From positions 1 to 58,696 of the forward strand of contig DF237500.1 of assembly GCA_000708835.1 (NCBI GenBank): 58,696 nt of DNA. Direction: 5' to 3'. The number at the start of each line of letters is the position of its first letter. Positions within the stretch are counted from its first letter, which is position 1. The notes under the pieces are model-generated. The model worked only from the letters and a program-made list of their open reading frames with translations. It searched no databases and was not told the DNA's origin. Below are positions 24,832-37,165 of this stretch, one piece after another. A program made the translations under genes and the position numbers. The stretch is from Klebsormidium nitens. Taxonomy: Eukaryota > Streptophyta > Klebsormidiophyceae > Klebsormidiales > Klebsormidiaceae.

Positions 24832-25769
24832 GTGCATCAAGCATACGCGTTGAGTACTGAAACGGATTCGTGCACGAGGGGTAGATCTTTTTTCATGATC
24901 GGTAGCGCACGCTGTACAAGTTGGTTCTGACGTTGTCAAGAAAAGTGTGTAAGAGCTATTCTAGCTTCTGATTGATTACGTCAGATTAAGTTTGCACTGG
25001 TAAAAATGGTACTTTATACCGGTACTAATGCTCGCAACTTATTGTAGTTAATCGTTTAGACGACGAGCTGACTTGGACCATGTTGGTCTTACATTTAGGC
25101 ACATCGCTTAAGTCGAGGTTAGATTTGTGAAAACTGTTTAGAACATTCTTGCGCTTCTCTACTTCACTCCGCAGATTACTGTTTCCTATCCTTTTCGTTG
25201 TCGTCCTACTTACAATCGTCTCTTGATCTCTTCCGACACTGGATCGATCTGCCCCGCGCTTGCATGATTTGTATGAGTTGTGCCAGACCTGCATTTGCGG
25301 TCAGTGCTGAATCTGCCGCGAGTAATATTACAAAAGCACATGCTCGAGCCCTGCATCAATCCGCGAAGTTGGTTTACCTGTGACAATGTGTGCAACGGCA
25401 AACGTACGTCGATGAATGATCTATCTGAGCAAAGTCATGCAATCTTTATCATCCACATATGCGCATCATTCGCCAACCGCACCTTTTCGTTCAACGCACT
25501 TAGGCGCGATTTCCTCGCAGAATGCTCAATTCAATACACTGCAGCATGAACGCCAATTGAACCAAACATGGTAAGGCGTGCTGCTCATGCTTTGACTAGG
25601 CTCTTGGGCTCCGACGATACTTGTAAGAAAGATAAGGCCGACTCGGACTTCTACTGAGTGACACGGCAAGTATTTTGCATTTTCAATCATTGCTACCAAC
25701 GGGTGCGGCGGCGGGACTGCAAAATGGAAGATTTAAGCAGTTAGGGGGTTATTAGGATTCGGGCCTGTT
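24832..25769. other. 3' flank of OSCA copy 1 and duplication junction
   Basis: No gene is seen. Part matches the flank of OSCA copy 2 (GAGCTGACTTGGA at about 25067 and 37408). Positions 25685-25740 contain GGGTGCGGCGGCGGGACTGC followed by similar sequence, the same as at about 38410-38450 in the last intron/exon of the minus-strand gene, so a sliver of that gene was copied here. The junction between units lies at about 25741-25770. Confidence 0.65.
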
Positions 25770-25774
25770 TCCTG

Positions 25775-26031
25775 TCAACGCAACTTACCGTCTTCTTTAA
25801 TTCGCTACCACCGTGCTTTATCTTCCTTCCACGGGGCGCAGCTTTGCGGGCCTGTCCGAGCGCTTTCACATCCACCACACGGAGGCCGCACCAGAGAGCC
25901 TTCCCAGAGCGCACACCTGCTACTTTCAACTTATAGTGCTTCCCGCTTACGATTCTTACGAGCTAATCAAGAAGCAACGGTTGATGACAATAGTGCAGCA
26001 ACACATCGTGGAAGGGTTCGGAGAAGTGTGA
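25775..26031 (+). pseudogene. Truncated UPL5 HECT C-lobe relic
   Basis: This is a second copy of the end of the last UPL5 exon, with the catalytic cysteine segment (RAHTCYFQL), AYDSYEL and the terminal EGFGEV plus stop. Upstream homology fades at about 25770, where the duplication begins. There is no promoter, UBL domain or N-lobe. Small insertions (LIVLPAY versus LVLPAY, KKQRL versus KQRL, and near 25830) show relaxed constraint. Confidence 0.9.
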
Positions 26032-27656
26032 CGAAGCCTTTAAGGTCAGTGTCATTTAAGGGTGCGTCATTGAGATAAACAATAAACTAAGGTCTGGTTA
26101 CGCTCCTTTGGTGAGAAGCGCTCGCTGAAGGTAGCTGCGATTGTATAACATGATGTTAGAACTGAGCATCTGTTGCGCATGAACTCATCTAAGACGTCAT
26201 GCTACAGTAGCTTGTGGTAAACGTCTCGACCATAGTATGCGGGGCCGATGTATGATGCCATGATGAGCTTAGATCGATCGAGCCTGAAGAGAGAACATAG
26301 CCTGTTCAAGGCGGTTTTGCTAAAAGCCTACGATCGCCATGAAGAATATGTCAGTATTGGTGAACTTCTATTTGGTTAAGCTGCCTAGCACCCTGACTCC
26401 TTCATCAACCGTCATTTTGAAATGGCCTTAATTGTTGATTCGACCGCTTTTCTGCAGTAGTTCTCGACCAATCTACCGGTATCAGGCGAATGAATCTCCC
26501 TGTCAGTCAGAATGAGCTAATTATTCATGACGTCTTACCAAATATTTTTGATAGGAAGAAGTGATCTTTTTGCAGCAGACTTGAAAAGTTGTGCATGGCA
26601 ATGCAGAAAAGTTTCATGCATTTGATTTGGTAAAATGCAGGGTATGCACTAGTACGGTGTGTCAAGCATGCCTTAAGAAGAAGCCTTGGCTGAATTCAGA
26701 AACTCTCGCTGCTCCCAGGCCTCCTTCAGGCTCCGACGCACATACATATATGAAGCAGCTTAGTGCTCGAAATATCACGGATGAGGTTGCTTCGGAACGA
26801 GACGATCCTGAACAAGCCATGATGAGCAGTCATCAGACCATTTCCGACCCAAATGCTCTGCCAATCTTCACAAGTGGCAGTGCTGACTCCTGAGCTTCCT
26901 CTCCGGGACTACCGGGTTTAAATGTCGACAGCTCAATCATTGATATGGCTTCATAGGCAGTAAAGTATACACCGAGCAGCCGTTGATACTTTGAAGAATA
27001 GCACCTGGACGGTTGAAACAATTTGCCAATTGGTGTACGTCATTGTCGTCGCAGCTCGCTAACTTTTGAGCACCCCTGGCGCGACACGTCCCGTCCCCTC
27101 CACCATTTGCAGGGACCGAGTGATGACCCAGCATGACAGCCTGGTGCTTTTTTCAGGCTGCCAAGAATGCAGACCTCCTGAAGAAAGAAAGGAGGAAGAC
27201 GCAGGCAGGATGTCCTGAGGCTGTAGACGTCCTAGTCCCCCGGCGCTAGGCCTGTGGACAAGTGAACGGCAAGTTGCACGCTTAATTTGCCGCATGCAAC
27301 CAAGCACGGAGGAATCCTGCGCCTGAGGCGCACTCAGACGTACCTTCTGTCATGAGAGGACTTCCGTAGCGTTGCACTGCCTGAGATCAGGAGAAGAGGG
27401 ACGTTGCAATCAGCCTGGTCTGTGACCTGCCTGTGTAGTCGACAAAAGTGTCCAACCATTGGACGATTGTTTTGTATGACTAAGCGAACCGGCGTGCTTC
27501 ATTAGCCACCACTCATAACTGGCGCGATTACTTCGCTTGCATTGTGGAAGCCACTTCTTTGCTACCCGGTTGTTGACCAATCTCTATTGAAGGCGCAATC
27601 TCTATTGAAGGCTTACTCAGGCCACCAACCAGCATGTCAAAGTAGCTACTGCCAAC
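26032..27656. promoter_or_regulatory. Upstream region of OSCA copy 2
   Basis: It is homologous to 14498-16499 at both ends. A reading frame at 26591-26893 includes a cysteine-rich stretch (CRVCTSTVCQACLKKK) after an acceptor-like aaatgcag and may be a relic of an inserted gene fragment; I do not trust it as a gene. An 18-bp tandem repeat (CAATCTCTATTGAAGGC units) lies at about 27578-27613, just before the ATG. No clear core promoter motif is seen. Confidence 0.4.
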
Positions 27657-30600
27657 ATGACGACCTCACTGTCCGGGTTTCTGACCAATCTGATCACGAG
27701 TATTGTGATCTTCACATTGCTCGTGGTCGTGTTTCTCGTTCTTTCAAAGAAGGCAAGCCTGGCTGTTATCTATTACAGCAGGCGCATTCTGCATGGATCT
27801 GGCCCTCCAGATTCCAAAATATAAGCAATCTTCCAATGGTTGAGTGATGCATTTTGTATGAGCGACACGGAGATTGCAGAGAGAGCAGGCTTGGATGCAC
27901 TTGCTTATGTTACGCTCTTCAAAACAGGTAAGTGTAGCCAGTCCTTGGACTTGTCCTTCTTACTAGTGCAATCGAGCTGAGTGTCTTTTAGATAGGGGAA
28001 GCTGGAAAGTGGTACTTGGACTCTTCTGTTGCCCCTATGTTGCTACAAAGGAAGGTGGTCTTGGACTCTCCCATTGCCCAAAGAAGATGCTAAGGTACAA
28101 AAGCATGGGGAGCAAACGGAAATCCAAAGCCCTCTAAAAGTGTGTGGGACCTCGACACATCCATTCGGGCAGGCCCTCTTGTCAGAAGCCAGCCGGAAGG
28201 GTGACATATTGTGGATGTGCGCAAGTATAGACGTCGCTGTTTGACCTCACTTTGTGCTTCAAAAGCTGTTGACCATTTCAGGGCCTGTGCCTTCTGAATC
28301 AAACGATCATCTTCTAAATCTCTGTTTGTTGAGGTCACAACCAATCCGTGTGCAGCTCTGAAGATCTTTGGCGCGTCCTTTTTGTACTGCGTCATCATTG
28401 AGCTGCCAGTCAACGGTAAGAACACTGAGGCACTGCCCCATCTTGAGACTCTGTCTAGGCCCAAGCTGCATTCCAATTGTCGCTCTCTGATCGCTTCCCT
28501 CTTTCTTGCTTTGGTACGGTCTTCTACGAGATACTTGATAACGCTGAATGCTAGGAGAGATTGAAGGCTTGTGCTCAATGTCGACATTCAGGTTAAGATT
28601 CAGATAACTTGGTCCATTCTGCATTGCCTCTTATGGTGCTGTCATCATTAGCGCTGCTTGGCTCACATGGTGCGGTCTGTCCGTGAAACTATCCGCTTGC
28701 TCATGTCTTGACGGTCCCCTGCAAGTCTCTTCTCAATCTGCAATCTGCTTCTTCCAGTCACGGCAAACTACTACGCTGAGTTCAACCAGCAGCCCAGCGT
28801 CGCGGGAGACCCGGACAGGCAGCTCCAGTTCTCAAACTTTGACAAGATGAGCATGGGGAACGTTGACAAGGTAACTCTCGCTGACTCTTTCAGTCATACG
28901 TTTCACGAATCCATTTTGGCTGTGACGACTTTCAGCGTGCGCTCTAAGTGGCCAATCAATAGCGGTTCCAGAGATTCTCGAATGCTCCCTTCGCTCTAAT
29001 AGCAGTGAACCAGAGCGCTGTCAGGTCTGGGGTCTAAAAGGGCCGCTAGATACAAATCTTCTTTCCAAGATCATTACGTGCACTGCCAGGAGTCAGACAT
29101 AATTCCCCACACGTCGCACTCCAAAGCACAGAGGCCCTGCATGGACCGCTAAAACTCAGATTTTGATCTCAATCCTCTGCAGGGCTCCCCGCGCCTCTGG
29201 ACGCACGTGATCGCCGCGTACTGGGTGGCGTTCTCCTGTTACTTCATCCTTTACACAATTTACAAGAACATGTCCCATTTGCGGGCCCAATTCCTGAGCT
29301 CCTTTGGTGCCAGGGCGACCGTGCGCCAATACGCGGTGCTAGTGACAGACATTCCTGCGAGTGAAACGGATCGCCACTCCCAGGTCGATAGCTTCTTTCA
29401 CAGGCTGCACCCGAGGACGTATGAGCGGGCGCAGGTCATCACGAAACTGTCCGAGGTAAGGAGAAGTATTTCAGCTTTTGTAAGGGCCGCATGCTTGACG
29501 TATGTTGTTTAGGCCACTAGAGGCTACAGCGAGGACATGCTGCTTCTGCACTTTCTGCGGGGTCTGGCAAAGTCCAAAATATGTCATGATGCTTTTGAAA
29601 TGGCAAAATGTCCAAATCAGCAGGTCTTGACTTTGTTGGCAGGGTTGGCAGCCATTTAGTTAGCCGCATTATTCCCAGGAAGCGTTTGGCTGGTTGCAAT
29701 GTGCTCGAAGTAGGTGACGGCGGCCATTTTCGAAAGATGTTTGGGGTAGTACGCTTCTGTGTTTGTGTGCTGCGCAAACGCTTCGGTGATCGTGCGTTCC
29801 TAATGGATCGACACAGTTAGGGAGCTCTTCGGAACGAGCGATTCGGACGATTTGAAAAGTGCATTCTACAGAAGCTGCTGATTCATGGCCTGACCCAAGT
29901 GGGTCAATTGTGAAACGACGGTTGCCTTATATCGGCCCATTTTGAGCCCGGTGGTCTTGAATTCGTCAATCCTCATATCCTGCCATTCGTGGCAGACGGG
30001 AATCGAAGGCGGAAAGCATAGTAATGAATGCCCTGGACCCGTGTTCCGTCGCTAACTGACAGCGACTCCGACGGAGAAGGAACGTCACAAGCCTGTCATT
30101 CGTTCCAGGTTGACAAGAAGTACAAGGAAAAAGAGAAGGTGCGCCGCAAGCTGGCCCACGCCGAGGCCGTGTACGCAGAGGCGCAGAAGAAGGACTCGGA
30201 GAAAGCCAAGCGGCCGCAGCACAAGACCGGCTTCCTCGGCCTCGTTGGGGAGAAGGTGACGTCAGAGCGCTCAGCGGTTCTGCATGGATGGCGGTCTGTA
30301 ACTCTGCTGCTCAAAGTTTTCAATTCGTTGCAATCCCGGCATGGGCTTGCCGGCTAAGCACGCCAGGTTCCGGTGTCCCGCCTGTCGGTTTTGGTGCGGG
30401 GCGAAACGACAAAGAGTCTGGTCTAGAAACGGACGCGGGTCCAGCAAACAAGCGCCTGGCTTGGATTCCATAGTCGAAGTTCGTTCTTTGCTCATCGTAG
30501 ATTGTCGTTGGTCCGGCTCCCTGGTCGAAGTTCGTTCAAGTTTTATGATAGATCAATTTTGGTTCCGACGCCCAGGCGTTTCTTGAGAGTCTTTTGCAGC

Positions 30601-33600
30601 ACTAGTCAGGCGCCATGCTCATACGTCACGTCAGCTGATTCTGTTCCGTCCGCAGGTTGACACGATTGACTGGTGCCAGAAGCGGCTGGCGGAACTAGGC
30701 CCGGAGCTGGCGGAAGAGCGGCGGAAGACCGTCAACGAGCGGACCATTGACGCGGCGCTCGTCTTCTTCAACTCGCGCGCGGTTGCCACCATGGCGGCGC
30801 AGGTAAGGGTTTGGATCGTATTGAAGAAAATCAATGACAAGCTGAGATAAAATCAAGGTAACCGCATCAGGACGGGTAGGGTTAGTTTGGAGGTTAGGTG
30901 GGGAAGGTTCGGAGGAGAATCTTCTTGGGTCAGGACTTTGAGTGCTAGTCGGAGCTTACTGTAATCTTTCTTGATACCCATTGGGTTCGACCCATCAGAC
31001 TCTGTCCGGGTTTGCTGTGCATGATTGGGGCCGGCTTTCGATTCCCGCCTGTTGTGCGGACTGGCACCATTCTGCATCTCTTTTCCTCAGATTGGTGTAT
31101 TCTATGTCAACAAATTGACAGATTCCCTGGCAGGTTCAAAATTCCAACCTTTAGTTGTGTGGGGTTTCGAGTTCAGCTTTGAGGGCTGCTGATCCTGCTT
31201 TTGATAGAGGGATCGAAGCGGTTGCGCGGACAAGAGTATAGACACTTCAGCTGTGCCGGAATGTTCGTTTCTACCGTATCCGGCCTATTCCACTGTAGAC
31301 TCTCTTCACAGTGCCTCATACACCTCCTGCAATTGAAGCTTCAACTCCGCACAGCCAAGCTGGTTCCTCCTTGTCACAACATTTCGCTCTTGCTTCCGCA
31401 AGCAAGCGTGCAACGCTATCAGGCATCCAAGCGACTCCGCCCGTCGCGAAACCCCGCACAACTCTCGTTCCTGACGTCACACCCCCCATCTCCTCCGCAG
31501 TCCGCCCACGCCCGCAAGGCCGAGTCGTGGCAGACGCAGTTCGCGCCGGAGCCGCGTGACGTCATCTGGGCCAACCTGGGCGTCAGCTGGTGGGAGCGGT
31601 TCGCGCGGCAGAGCATTGTTTACGGCATCACGTTTCTCATCATCTTCTTCTACATGATTCCCATCACGATCGTCTCCGGCTTCAGCACGCTCGACAACCT
31701 GCGCCAGTTCGCGCCCTTCCTCGACCCCGTGTTTGACATGTGAGTCAGCTTTACTCTGTTTTCTGTTTCCTTGTTGATATATTGTTCGTATTCTCTCTGT
31801 TTTGTTTCCAGTATTGACATCACAGCTGGTTGTTGAATTCTTGACCTCCCGCGAAGTGCAAGCACTTCCCAAAGCCTTATCGAACATGCGGGCAAACGTT
31901 TGGGTTCCTGACAAGTCCGGAAGATGGCTGGGAGTGACATCATTTCTGATGGCCTCCCTCAAAATTGCACCCTTCTATCATCTCGTTCTGACTTGATGCG
32001 GCCGATTGCAACCAAATCCGCGGTTCGGGAATTTTGCGGGCGTTCTTTTGGTCGTCTCATTTGCTGATGCTTACCTCAACCATTCACTTTCCCCTGGTTC
32101 CAAATGACAATTGCAGGCTACAGCGTCCACGTGGGACCTGTGGCTGGACACCACCAGAGTCTGACGTCATTCTCGGACGTGACGTCATTGCAGCGGCGCG
32201 GTGAGGGCCATCTTGCAGGGGTTCCTGCCGCAGCTGGCCCTGCTCATCTTTCTCGCGATCCTGCCCAAGCTGCTCTTCTTCCTCACCAAGCGCGAGGACC
32301 TGACGTCACTGTCGCACGCCGACCGCGGGACCGCCGGCAAGGTGCGCGGCGCCACTTTGCGCATCTATATTCTGACACTCGAGTATGATGTTCCGACATC
32401 AGAAAGAGTGGAAGGATATAGCGCTAAAATGGTTGTGTCAACAAAAAAGAAAAAGAAAGAAAAAAAACTTCATCCACTTACTGCTTGACATCCCTAAAGG
32501 CTGAAAGCCGTCAAATCGTACCGCTCTTGTGCGCCCAGTTGTTGTTTCGTTTGATTGTTACTGGAACACGTGTCAGACAGGAAAAGCAGGGTCAGCCGCG
32601 GGGTTAGCGTGGACGGCATGCGACGCGTGTTATAGGTTACGGCTGAGCTTTCTACGTAGTTGCCAGGGGGTGCGTGCGCACTGCTCTTGATGCCAGTTGG
32701 AAAGAGAAGTATATATCTTGAGTGCCTCCTTTTGCCCAGACAGAGAAGGGCGGATGTAACCATGGACGGAAGACGACTCCGCTTGGGGTCTTCCGCCGTT
32801 CCGCTGCTTATCCCAAATTCGCTCCTTGGGCTTATACCGCCCGGAAGCCGCCTGTCTCGCGGATCTCATCGGTAATTGAGAACGCGCGTTTCTCGAACCA
32901 GCTGACGAGCATGGCATTAACCCATCTATATTACGAGTCTCTCTTATAGCGTGTCGTTTAATTGTGGATCATTCTTGCGACACCTGTTTTCCTCCTTTTG
33001 CAGTTCTACTACTTCATGGTGTTCAACGTGTTTCTGGGAGTCACCGTCGCTGGCTCTGCATTTGGGCAGCTCAAACAGGTGCGTTCACGATCCAGGATTC
33101 TCAAGACACTTGATAATTACCAGTAAAAACTGAAGTTCCGTCGAGGCAACTTCAGATTTCATACGCCAGACGCACCTGCTTCGCACTCCTCCTCACTCGG
33201 AACGCCCACACTAAACATTACCTTCCCAGTGCGGTTGACTTCATCATCGTCTTAGCTCACTCTCGAGACCAATGCAACCATCTGCCGTCTGTGCGTTCGT
33301 GCAGAAAGTCCGATTTGCGACAGAGTGGCGGTGTATCTTGGAGCTGTGCTTTTGCTGTCCTTCGCGTATGCAGAGCAATCCATCTTCCGGGATTTGACGC
33401 CGGCGGAGGCTTACCGCGCCTGCAGCCAGAAAACTCGGGATCGCCTCAAACGAAAAGCGTCAAGGCAAATTTTGAGCTGAAGCCCTCCGAAGCCGATGGG
33501 TTTGAGCAACCGGGATTCACACCGCCCCCGAACCTGAAGAACTTCTCCCCAAGGAGACAAAAATCTGGACGGTTATGCGTAGCTCTTTTGTGACAGTTGC

Positions 33601-36600
33601 CGACCTCCATAATGCCTGGGAAATCAAACCACCTACCGATTCAAGCCCTGATAGTCAGAGGCTAACCATTTTCCTAAACCACCCTCCAAAACCTTCCCTG
33701 CAGATGACCACAAACCCGACCGGCATCGTGGACCTCCTCGGGTCCTCCATTCCGCAGCAAGCGACCTTCTTCATCACCTACATCGCCCTCCGCGGGTTTA
33801 TCGGCTACGGCCTGGCGCTCTCCCAGCTGATCCGGGTGGTTATCTACCTGGTTAAGCTCAAGTTCACGGTTAAGACCGAGGAGGACAAGCGGGAGGCGTG
33901 GGCGCCCGGGAGCTTCTTCTACGGAAAGAACGTGCCCAAAGACCTGCTCATCGTGCTCCTCGGCCTGTGAGTCCCGGGCACTTCTCCTTCCAGCTTTTTA
34001 GGAGACCACTTTTGTCTCGGCGAGCCTGATTCGAGTTGGCTCTCATCATGATGGAGTCCGCTTTGGGGGTCGGTGGTTTGGGAAGTCGACGGAGGAGGGG
34101 ACCGAAAAGTGTTGTCATGTATGCTTGAGTAAGGGGCGCTAGTTTTCTGGAGATGCGCTCTTGATCGGACGTGAGACGACATTCTCATTTTACTATCACG
34201 CTTCTGTCCTGGCTTCGGATTCTGCAACCGGAGGAGACGTCCAAACAAGGTTAGCGCTGGGCCATTGGGTTTTGTTAACAACAAGTCTGCATGCCGAAGT
34301 TCGCCCATGCAACACGAGCGTGAAGCCACGTCACGCTTGAGACGGAAGCTGGTGTGTTTTTCTCGTTGCGTGACAACCGCTCGTGTTGGGCGAACATTCG
34401 CCACGCAGATTCTGATGAAATTAAAACCAACGGCCAAATCCACCGCTAACCCCTTTTCAACGTCTCCCGCCCCTCTCCTCCGGTCGTAGAACCCGAGTCC
34501 GTACGTTGACTTGAGCTCTTTCATTTGCGGCCGCGACACACGCGCCGATCAATTCTGACCGCCCGACCGAACTCGTTTTGTTCGGGGCAAGCCGTCTTAT
34601 TTCTCTTTTGCCTGCATGCACTTTTCTTTTTTCTTTCTTCTTCTTCCTTCTCTCACTCCTGCGTTCGCTTGTGCAGGTGCTACGCGGTCATTTCGCCGAT
34701 CATCATCCCCTTCTGCATCGTCTACTTTGGTCTCGGGTACATCATCAACAAGAACCAGGTGAGTTCTGGGTCATCGGAAAATTCACGCGATCTGACGATT
34801 TGCCCGGCCATTCATGGCTAGGATTGCCCTCGTCCTTCTTCCTGAAGCCCAGAATGATCATCATCCCCTTCTGCATCGTCTACTTTGGTCTCAGGTACAT
34901 CATCAACAAGAACCAGGTGAGTACTGGTTCATCATAACAAGTCTTCCGTTCTACGCGGTCTGATGATCTGTCAGGCCGTCCTCGGATAGGACAGATGTCG
35001 TCCTTCTTTCTGGAACCCTGAATCGATTCGGGTTAACGGTCCGAAACCCGGCCGGATCTTCGACCTGCAAATGTTCTTGGCCCCTGCGCTCAGCAGTTCT
35101 TTCAACTGCGGCCAACCCGACCATATCACCGTCCCTACTATGCAGGATCTCGTCCGAAACTCTTGTTCAAACTTCGAATGATCTTGGATCGATTTTCATT
35201 GCAAATTCACTCTTTTCTTTCCTGGGGATTGTCTCAACTCACATGCTCCCAGCACGTTTCCCGTGCAAAGTTGCAAAGTTCCTGCTCAGTTTACAGACAC
35301 CCCTTCAGGCCCCTCTTTAACCCCGTTCGGAACCCACTTTCAAAACCCCACCTCAACCTGCAGGCGCAGCGCCGAATTGGACTTTTTGGTTACCAGGGAC
35401 GACGCCGTTGAATTCTGGATTATCCGCTCTAAATTCATTTCCCGACAGCTTCTTAACCAGTTCGTTAAAGATCAACACATTAGATATGTAACCCACATTT
35501 CACCCCGTAGGCGTTGGAAGTAAAGGTTGCCAAGCGGCCGCATGTAACCCCGCATCCAAGTATTGGCTCAAAACCCAACTCTTACCCCAACTTTCAACGG
35601 CTTCGTAACCACTTCATCAAACGCCTCAGCATCAGAGTCTTAACCACTTACAAACCCGTAGGCGCCGGAGGTGATGGTTCCGGAGTACGAGAGCGGCGGG
35701 CGCATGTACCCCCAAATCCAAATACCCGCAGGAAACTGGATTCTTAACGGCTTCGTAATCACTTCGTCAAACATCGCATATTACATTCTTGACCCACATG
35801 TTAACCACTAGGCGCTGGAGGTAATGGGTCTTGAGTACCAGAGCGGCGGGCGTAAGTTACAACATCCAAGCATTTCGCTCGATATCATTCTCTTAACGGC
35901 TTCATGACCACTCTGTTATTAGCATCAGGGGCTTAACCCACATGTCAATCCGCAGGCGCCGGAGGTGATTCCCGAGTATGAATCCGGCGGCCGGCTGCAC
36001 CCCCACATCCAAAAACCCGCTGGAAACCCAGTTCTTAACGGGCTCGAAACCCAGCTCTTAACGGTTTCGTGACCATTCTGTTATCCATGTCAGAGTCTTA
36101 ACCCATATATCAACCTGCAGGCGCTGAATGTGATAGTCCCCGAGTACGAGTCCGGCGGCCGCATGTACCCCCACATCCACAAGCGCTTCGTGGCGTCGCT
36201 TTTCATCGCGCAGCTGACGTTGCTGGGTTACATGGGGATCATGAAGTTCACATACACGCCGGTTATGATCCCGTTACCCGTGCTAACCGTGGTGTTCCAC
36301 CTGTTCACCAAGAAGTGCCTCGAGACGCGATTCACGGCGACGCCCATCGAGGTCGCAATTCAGGTCAGCTGGTTCTCCGACGTCTTTGGGGGGTTGGGTA
36401 ACGGAGGAGTTGTTGAGATGCTGGGGCATCTGCAGGTTATTGCCGATGCAGGTCAGCGGCGGCAGCTCGGTCCAACTTGTTAGGGGGTTTGAGTTATGGA
36501 ACGGGTTTTCGGGATGCTGGAGGGTTTGCAGATCATTGCCGGTTCTGGCACGACGTTTTTGAGAATCATAGCTCCGGCTTGAATGTTCTGGGTTTTGAGG

Positions 36601-37165
36601 TTTTGGGAAGAGAAGCATCAAAGAGCCATTTCCTACGCGCTGTCCAGTCGTAATCCACGCTGAGGGGCGCTGAGGCCCAGTAGAGTAGCAGTCTAGATGG
36701 GCTCCCGCAAAGGCGCCACTGCAGAATTTCTAACACGTCCCGCTGAGCTTGGTCTCACCGCAGTGTCTTCAACCCACGTTTCGTTGGTTGTTTGGTAGCT
36801 CGAACGCATGAGAACACAGGGTCCGAAAATGTTCAGTAGAAGGGCAGCATCTCAATGATGACCTGGCTCTCTTTGCGAAAGCTGGGCGCCAATTCTTCAT
36901 TTGTTTCGACTTGGAAACGCGCTTCGACCTGAAGTGAGCTGTATTTTCGATTTCGCGAAACGTGTCAGATTGACATCAGGACTTCGCCTCTGAGCAGGAA
37001 GTGAGCGAGGAGCCCACTGTAAGCGAGGTCGCTGCCGCATACACGCCGGAGTGCATGGGTGGTATTGAGGACGTCGAGGCTTCGTTCTCAACAGCAGCAC
37101 CGGCTTCATCGAGGGAGTACGAGACGGTGTTGCTAAACGGCGGCAACGGGAAGGTCATTGCATAG
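27657..37165 (+). CDS. OSCA: OSCA/CSC1-like channel, copy 2, with in-frame stop at codon 56
   Basis: Thirteen exons parallel copy 1: 27657-27927, 28356-28415, 28758-28870, 29183-29455, 30109-30255, 30656-30802, 31501-31739, 32194-32341, 33004-33078, 33704-33966, 34677-34758, 36121-36363 and 36998-37165. They total 743 codons, all phases and GT-AG sites kept. The exception is exon 1: TAA at 27822-27824 follows PPDSK and ends the frame after the first helix, where copy 1 reads KSRG. The rest is open and protein-like, with one codon lost in exon 4 and one gained in exon 13. Either the gene is a young pseudogene, or it starts at the downstream in-frame ATG (27858, MSDTEIAERAG), losing helix 1. 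Intron 11 is enlarged by exon-derived repeats, and a second version of exon 11 lies at 34853-34916. Confidence 0.8.
34853..34916 (+). other. Duplicate, possibly alternative, exon 11 of OSCA copy 2
   Basis: The last about 60 nt of exon 11 and its donor are repeated 158 bp downstream. The copy has its own pyrimidine-rich stretch and acceptor (ctgaagcccag) and a good donor (gtgagt). Splicing from exon 10 to 34853 keeps the frame: 64 nt instead of 82, giving six fewer residues in a membrane helix (MIIIPFCIVYFGLRYIINKN). Using both exon versions would shift the frame. Confidence 0.6.
35364..36120 (+). repeat. Tandem array of decayed exon 12 5' ends in intron 11 of OSCA copy 2
   Basis: Degenerate copies of the acceptor and first part of exon 12 begin at 35364, 35511, 35662, 35812 and 35955; the working exon begins at 36121. 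Spacings are 147, 151, 150, 143 and 166 bp. Most copies keep GCGCCGGAGGTGAT-like sequence and the later ones still encode a PEYESGG-like motif. Each unit also repeats a second block (about TTAACGGCTTCGTgACCaCT) that resembles the exon's AAGCGCTTCGTGGCGTCG. The acceptors read cctgcag, cccgtag, cccgtag, cactag and ccgcag; stops occur in the units. Confidence 0.85.

Larger units (their letters stand above)
14255..25745 (+). repeat. Segmental tandem duplication, unit 1
   Basis: Unit 1 of a direct tandem duplication begins inside the last exon of the UPL5-like gene and ends in sequence homologous to the last intron/exon boundary of the minus-strand gene at 38250-43939. It contains the intact OSCA gene (16500-24831). 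Matching landmarks with unit 2 include the HECT C-terminus (14270-14497 versus 25775-26031), the 3' flank (AGAAGCGCTCGCTGAAGG at about 14578 and 26116), all 13 OSCA exons with near-identical lengths, and the shared block at about 25685-25740 versus 38390-38450. Exon identity is high while introns are much diverged, so the event is not very recent. Confidence 0.85.

Noticed and set aside
26591-26893. Cysteine-rich 100-codon frame as a zinc-finger gene
   Set aside because: Only one short CxxC cluster, no matching domain, and no counterpart seen in unit 1.
27780-27860. A small intron that could remove the OSCA copy 2 stop
   Set aside because: No GT donor with acceptor is found around 27822 that keeps the frame, and copy 1 has no intron there.
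35364-36270. About 150-bp regular array as a CRISPR or satellite
   Set aside because: Units are derived from the adjacent exon and its acceptor, with no short fixed repeats and unique spacers.
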